This document shows positions 61,755-64,000 of a stretch of DNA of 64,000 nt, in pieces (the stretch's first letter is position 1; each line of letters starts with the position of its first letter). The stretch covers positions 23,913 through 87,912 of the forward strand of contig JBFLWY010000006.1 of NCBI GenBank assembly GCA_040757355.1, read 5' to 3'. Source of the stretch: DTYU01 sp040757355 (lineage in GTDB: Bacteria; Bacillota; Desulfotomaculia; Desulfotomaculales; Ammonificaceae). The notes below the pieces were generated by a model. It ran no database searches. It worked only from the letters and a program-made list of their open reading frames with translations, and was not told where the DNA came from. Made by a program: the position numbers and the translations under genes.

Positions 61755-62194
61755 CACACAAAGACACGAATACTCAAAGAACAATAATGAATGAAAATGA
61801 AATTGGAAAAATCATAGTTAGCGCTGCGGTTGCGGTGCGTAAGGAACTTGGACCGGGACTGCTTGAGACTGTTTATGAAGTAATACTTGCTTATGAACTT
61901 GAAAGACGCGGTTTGTCAGTTGCCCGGCAAGTATCTATTCCGATAGAGTATCATGGAATAAAATTTGACGAAGGGTTCAGAGCGGATATTCTCGTTGAGA
62001 ACAAGGTGATAATCGAGCTTAAATCTGTTGAATCCGTAAACAATGCTCATAAGAAACAAGTCTTGACTTATTTGCGGCTGACCGGAAAACTCGGATATCT
62101 ACTGAATTTCGGCGAAGCTTTAATGAAAGATGGGATATCAAGAATAATAAATAGAGACATAGAATAAAACTTTGTGACTTTGCGGCTTTGTGTG
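61755..62194 (+). mobile_element. GxxExxY element with imperfect terminal inverted repeats
   Basis: Left end CACACAAAGACACGAATACT and right end ACTTTGTGACTTTGCGGCTT-TGTGTG are imperfect inverted repeats of ~25 bp built from repeated CAAAG steps. They enclose one gene with about 30 bp on each side. Shortened or solo relatives lie at 61128-61233, 58274-58375 and 63196. Confidence 0.7.
61787..62167 (+). CDS. GxxExxY protein (PD-(D/E)xK-like)
   Basis: 126 aa. GPGLLETVYEVILAYELERRG contains the eponymous Gly-x-x-Glu-x-x-Tyr (here GLLETVY). The nuclease-like core follows: FRADILVENKVIIELKSVE (Asp..Glu-x-Lys) and KKQVLTYLRLTG. The family is very common and often flanked by CAAAG-type repeats; function is unknown, and an endonuclease is suspected from the fold. 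It separates pilin and prepilin peptidase genes, so it looks like an insertion in the pil operon. Confidence 0.9.
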   Translation: MNENEIGKIIVSAAVAVRKELGPGLLETVYEVILAYELERRGLSVARQVSIPIEYHGIKFDEGFRADILVENKVIIELKSVESVNNAHKKQVLTYLRLTGKLGYLLNFGEALMKDGISRIINRDIE

Positions 62195-62212
62195 AGAAAA
62201 GGCTGAGTTCTG

Positions 62213-62998
62213 TTGTTTTTTGATGGATTGGTGATTGCTATTCTCGGGCTTTTGGCGGGAAGCTTCCTTAACGTGGTTGTCCACAGGCTGCCGCGGAAGG
62301 AGAGCGTTGTCTGGCCGCCTTCGTCCTGCCCGGCCTGCGGGGTGCGGCTGGCCTGGTATGATCTGATACCGGTTATAAGTTACCTGCTTTTGCGCGGGAG
62401 ATGCCGCCGCTGCGGGGAGCGGATAAGTTTCCGCTATCCGGCGGTGGAGATCTTGACGGCGGCGCTTTTCGTAACGGTTTACGCGGTGCTGGCCGAGCAG
62501 CTCAAAAGCAAGGCCTTCCCTGCCGAAACGCGTTTCGGCTGGGTTTTAGCCAAGGACCTCTTCTTTACGGCAGGGGTAATCGCAGCGGCCTTCATTGACT
62601 TAGAGCACCGGATCATCCCCAACCGGCTGGTTCTGGGGCTCCTGGCGGGGGCGGCGGTGCTGGTGCCGGTGGCTGGCGATGTCAGGCTTGAGTATGCCGC
62701 TTTAGGAGGTTTGGCTGCCGGCAGTGCTCTTTTGCTGCTCTCTGCGGTGACGCGGGGCGGGATGGGCGGCGGGGACGTTAAACTCGCGGCGGTTGCGGGG
62801 CTTTACTTAGGCTGGCCGCTGGTGATGCTGGGGCTTTTCTTAGGCGCACTCTTAGGAACAGTTGTTGGGTTGACGATGATTCTATTGAAGAAAAAGACAC
62901 GGAGGGATTATATCCCGTTCGGGCCTTACCTTGCTGCCGGGTTTTTAATCGCGATGCTCTGGGGTGGGGAGATCGTTCAGTTATACCGGTTAGGCTAA
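62213..62998 (+). CDS. pilD: Prepilin peptidase / N-methyltransferase
   Basis: 261 aa, about eight membrane helices. The N-terminal GSFLNVVVHRLPR and two CxxC pairs (CPACG near 38, CRRCG near 65) form the zinc-binding methyltransferase part. The protease Asp residues are in FIDLEHRIIPN (near 131) and GGMGGGDVKL (near 184). It cleaves and methylates the pilins at 60528 and 63443. TTG start with only a weak ribosome site; the upstream 50 bp come from the GxxExxY element, which may have displaced the original leader. Confidence 0.95.
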   Translation: MFFDGLVIAILGLLAGSFLNVVVHRLPRKESVVWPPSSCPACGVRLAWYDLIPVISYLLLRGRCRRCGERISFRYPAVEILTAALFVTVYAVLAEQLKSKAFPAETRFGWVLAKDLFFTAGVIAAAFIDLEHRIIPNRLVLGLLAGAAVLVPVAGDVRLEYAALGGLAAGSALLLLSAVTRGGMGGGDVKLAAVAGLYLGWPLVMLGLFLGALLGTVVGLTMILLKKKTRRDYIPFGPYLAAGFLIAMLWGGEIVQLYRLG

Positions 62999-63442
62999 AG
63001 CTGATGGACCTTTGAGGTCAGTTCGACGTTCAACGTTCAACGTTAAAGCTTAAGGTGATGGACCTTCAGAGTCGGTTCGAGGTTCGAGGTTAAAGCTCAG
63101 ACGGATAAGCTTTGGGGTCCGTTCGGCGTTCTGCGTTGGGGCTATAGGGATGGGATTTGGGGTCCGTGCGATGTTCTTACGTTTTGGGGGTTAATCACAC
63201 TAAGACACGAAGCCTCAAAGAATGTTGTGGGAAGAACGTTCTACGCAAAGGGGCAAGGTTTTCAGGATTGCGCGGGGCGGGGGTTCACCTGTTAATTAGC
63301 GGGTTATCGTGGCCGAATAAGTTTAATGCAGGCTGAAATAGGGCCGGAGGCCGTTTGCGGCACTGGCCTGCAGGTGACAGGAAGCCGGCGGGGTGCCAAC
63401 AGGTTTTTGCTTGTGTAAGATTTTGGATCGGGGAAGAGAAGT
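62999..63442. repeat. Family B repeats and a solo GxxExxY left end
   Basis: Four or five family B units (GGTCAGTTCGACGTTCAACG, GGTCCGTTCGGCGTTC) run to ~63175. TTACGTTTTGGGGGTTAATCACAC at 63178 then matches the left flank and end of the intact GxxExxY element, ending after CTCAAAGAA. The remainder to 63442 shows no gene. Confidence 0.65.
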
Positions 63443-63952
63443 ATGCGGGGCAGAGGCAAGAGGAGAAGCTTACCGGACAGTGAAGCAGGGCTTACCCTGA
63501 CCGAAGTTATACTTGTGGTAGTCATCATCGGCGTTTTGGCGACCGTTGCCACGCACGGTTTCAACCGGGCGATCGCCCACTGGGATCTGGTGACCGCGGC
63601 ACGGACGATGGTGAGTGATTTAAGATCAGCACGGGACCTGGCCATGACCAGGGGAACGGATACGGTGGTATGGATTTACGACTATGACGACCAAGAACCA
63701 TACTATATGTTCGAAAAAAGTGACGGAACCTGGGAAAGTGTATACCTGCCGAAGCGGGTACAATTTGCCTACCTTAGTTTTTTTGCTACTATACCGTCGG
63801 AGGTTTACAAAGTTCAGTTTGGGGCTTCCGGTACCCCAAGCGGTCAGACCGGCAGTGCCTACCTTAAGAATCTATCCCAAAACGAATACCGGAAAATTGC
63901 AGTCATGCCGGTTACCGGTCGAGTAAGGATAACAGAGGAAGCGCCGCCATAA
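63443..63952 (+). CDS. Minor pseudopilin, GspH/FimT-like
   Basis: 169 aa. The leader ends PDSEAG before LTLTEVILVVVIIGVLATVA, with the conserved Glu5. The mature part has WDLVTAARTMVSDLRSARDLAMTRG (FimT/GspH helix) and a C-terminal beta domain ending KIAVMPVTGRVRI. It is probably a tip or priming pilin. ATG 63443 has little ribosome site (GGGGAAGAGAAGT). A further prepilin gene starts 18 bp downstream. Confidence 0.88.
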   Translation: MRGRGKRRSLPDSEAGLTLTEVILVVVIIGVLATVATHGFNRAIAHWDLVTAARTMVSDLRSARDLAMTRGTDTVVWIYDYDDQEPYYMFEKSDGTWESVYLPKRVQFAYLSFFATIPSEVYKVQFGASGTPSGQTGSAYLKNLSQNEYRKIAVMPVTGRVRITEEAPP

Positions 63953-63969
63953 GGCTTGAGGTGGTAGCG

Positions 63970-64000
63970 GTGCGGTTTAAAAGGGATGAACAGGGGCTGA
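63970..64000 (+). CDS. Start of a further prepilin-like gene (truncated by window end)
   Basis: GTG 63970 behind GAGGTGG opens VRFKRDEQGL, a typical basic prepilin leader with the cleavage Gly. GTG 63961 is an alternative. Only ten codons are visible. Confidence 0.5.
   Translation, partial: MRFKRDEQGL

Overview
The window comes from a spore-forming, moderately GC-rich Firmicute of the Clostridia. A Peptococcaceae/Desulfotomaculum-Pelotomaculum-like organism is my best guess from gene content, not from any database comparison. The support is sporulation sigma factor K, a cotJABC spore-coat operon, a SigI/RsgI pair, PyrR attenuation of pyrimidine genes, frequent GTG/TTG starts behind strong GGAGG sites, and a Gram-positive type IV pilus operon.

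Layout. 1-2.2 kb: envelope glycosyltransferase plus flippase-like protein (minus strand). 2.2-9.1 kb: nitroreductase, iron alcohol dehydrogenase, DUF763 protein, sigI-rsgI, rhomboid protease, EcsC-like protein. 9.1-15.3 kb: repeat-rich land with a CBM25-like protein, a 59-aa YgaP-like membrane protein, an SsuABC-type ABC transporter and a secreted stalk-domain protein. 15.3-21.1 kb: hom-thrB-lysC, then ECF sigma/anti-sigma/SIMPL. 21.2-26.5 kb: lytic transglycosylase, cotJABC, a degenerate histidine kinase, hpt, guaA. 26.6-34.7 kb: an 8.06-kb integrative element in a tRNA-Cys gene with 53-bp direct repeats. 35.5-47.4 kb: pyrR-pyrB-pyrC-carA-carB-pyrK-pyrD-pyrF-pyrE, a complete UMP pathway. 47.4-54.3 kb: sigK, mobA-mobB fusion, yqeG, aroE-aroC-aroK-aroB. 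54.3-64 kb: pilB, two pilT, pilC, pilin, prepilin peptidase, minor pilins.

The integrative element is the leading candidate for an undescribed system. It has an integrase next to attL, and a leftward operon of excisionase-like HTH, primase zinc finger and DUF3987 helicase-like protein. This runs into a block of ten TTTTGTC iterons, then small genes and a lone terminase-small-subunit-like gene. A divergent promoter pair with an operator and a hicBA toxin-antitoxin complete it. There are no capsid, portal or large-terminase genes. This is the architecture of a phage satellite (PICI/SaPI-like).

The second theme is an unusual density of intergenic repeats: a ~100-bp palindromic element with CCCAGCACTCA ends (seven loci, two with nested insertions), at least three other families, and a GxxExxY-nuclease element with a deletion derivative. 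Several repeats run directly into the ribosome binding site of the next gene, so different genes share near-identical leaders.

Two 100-N gaps, in carA and carB, are each flanked by exact 127-bp duplications. These look like unmerged k=127 assembly overlaps. Removing them restores full-length genes.
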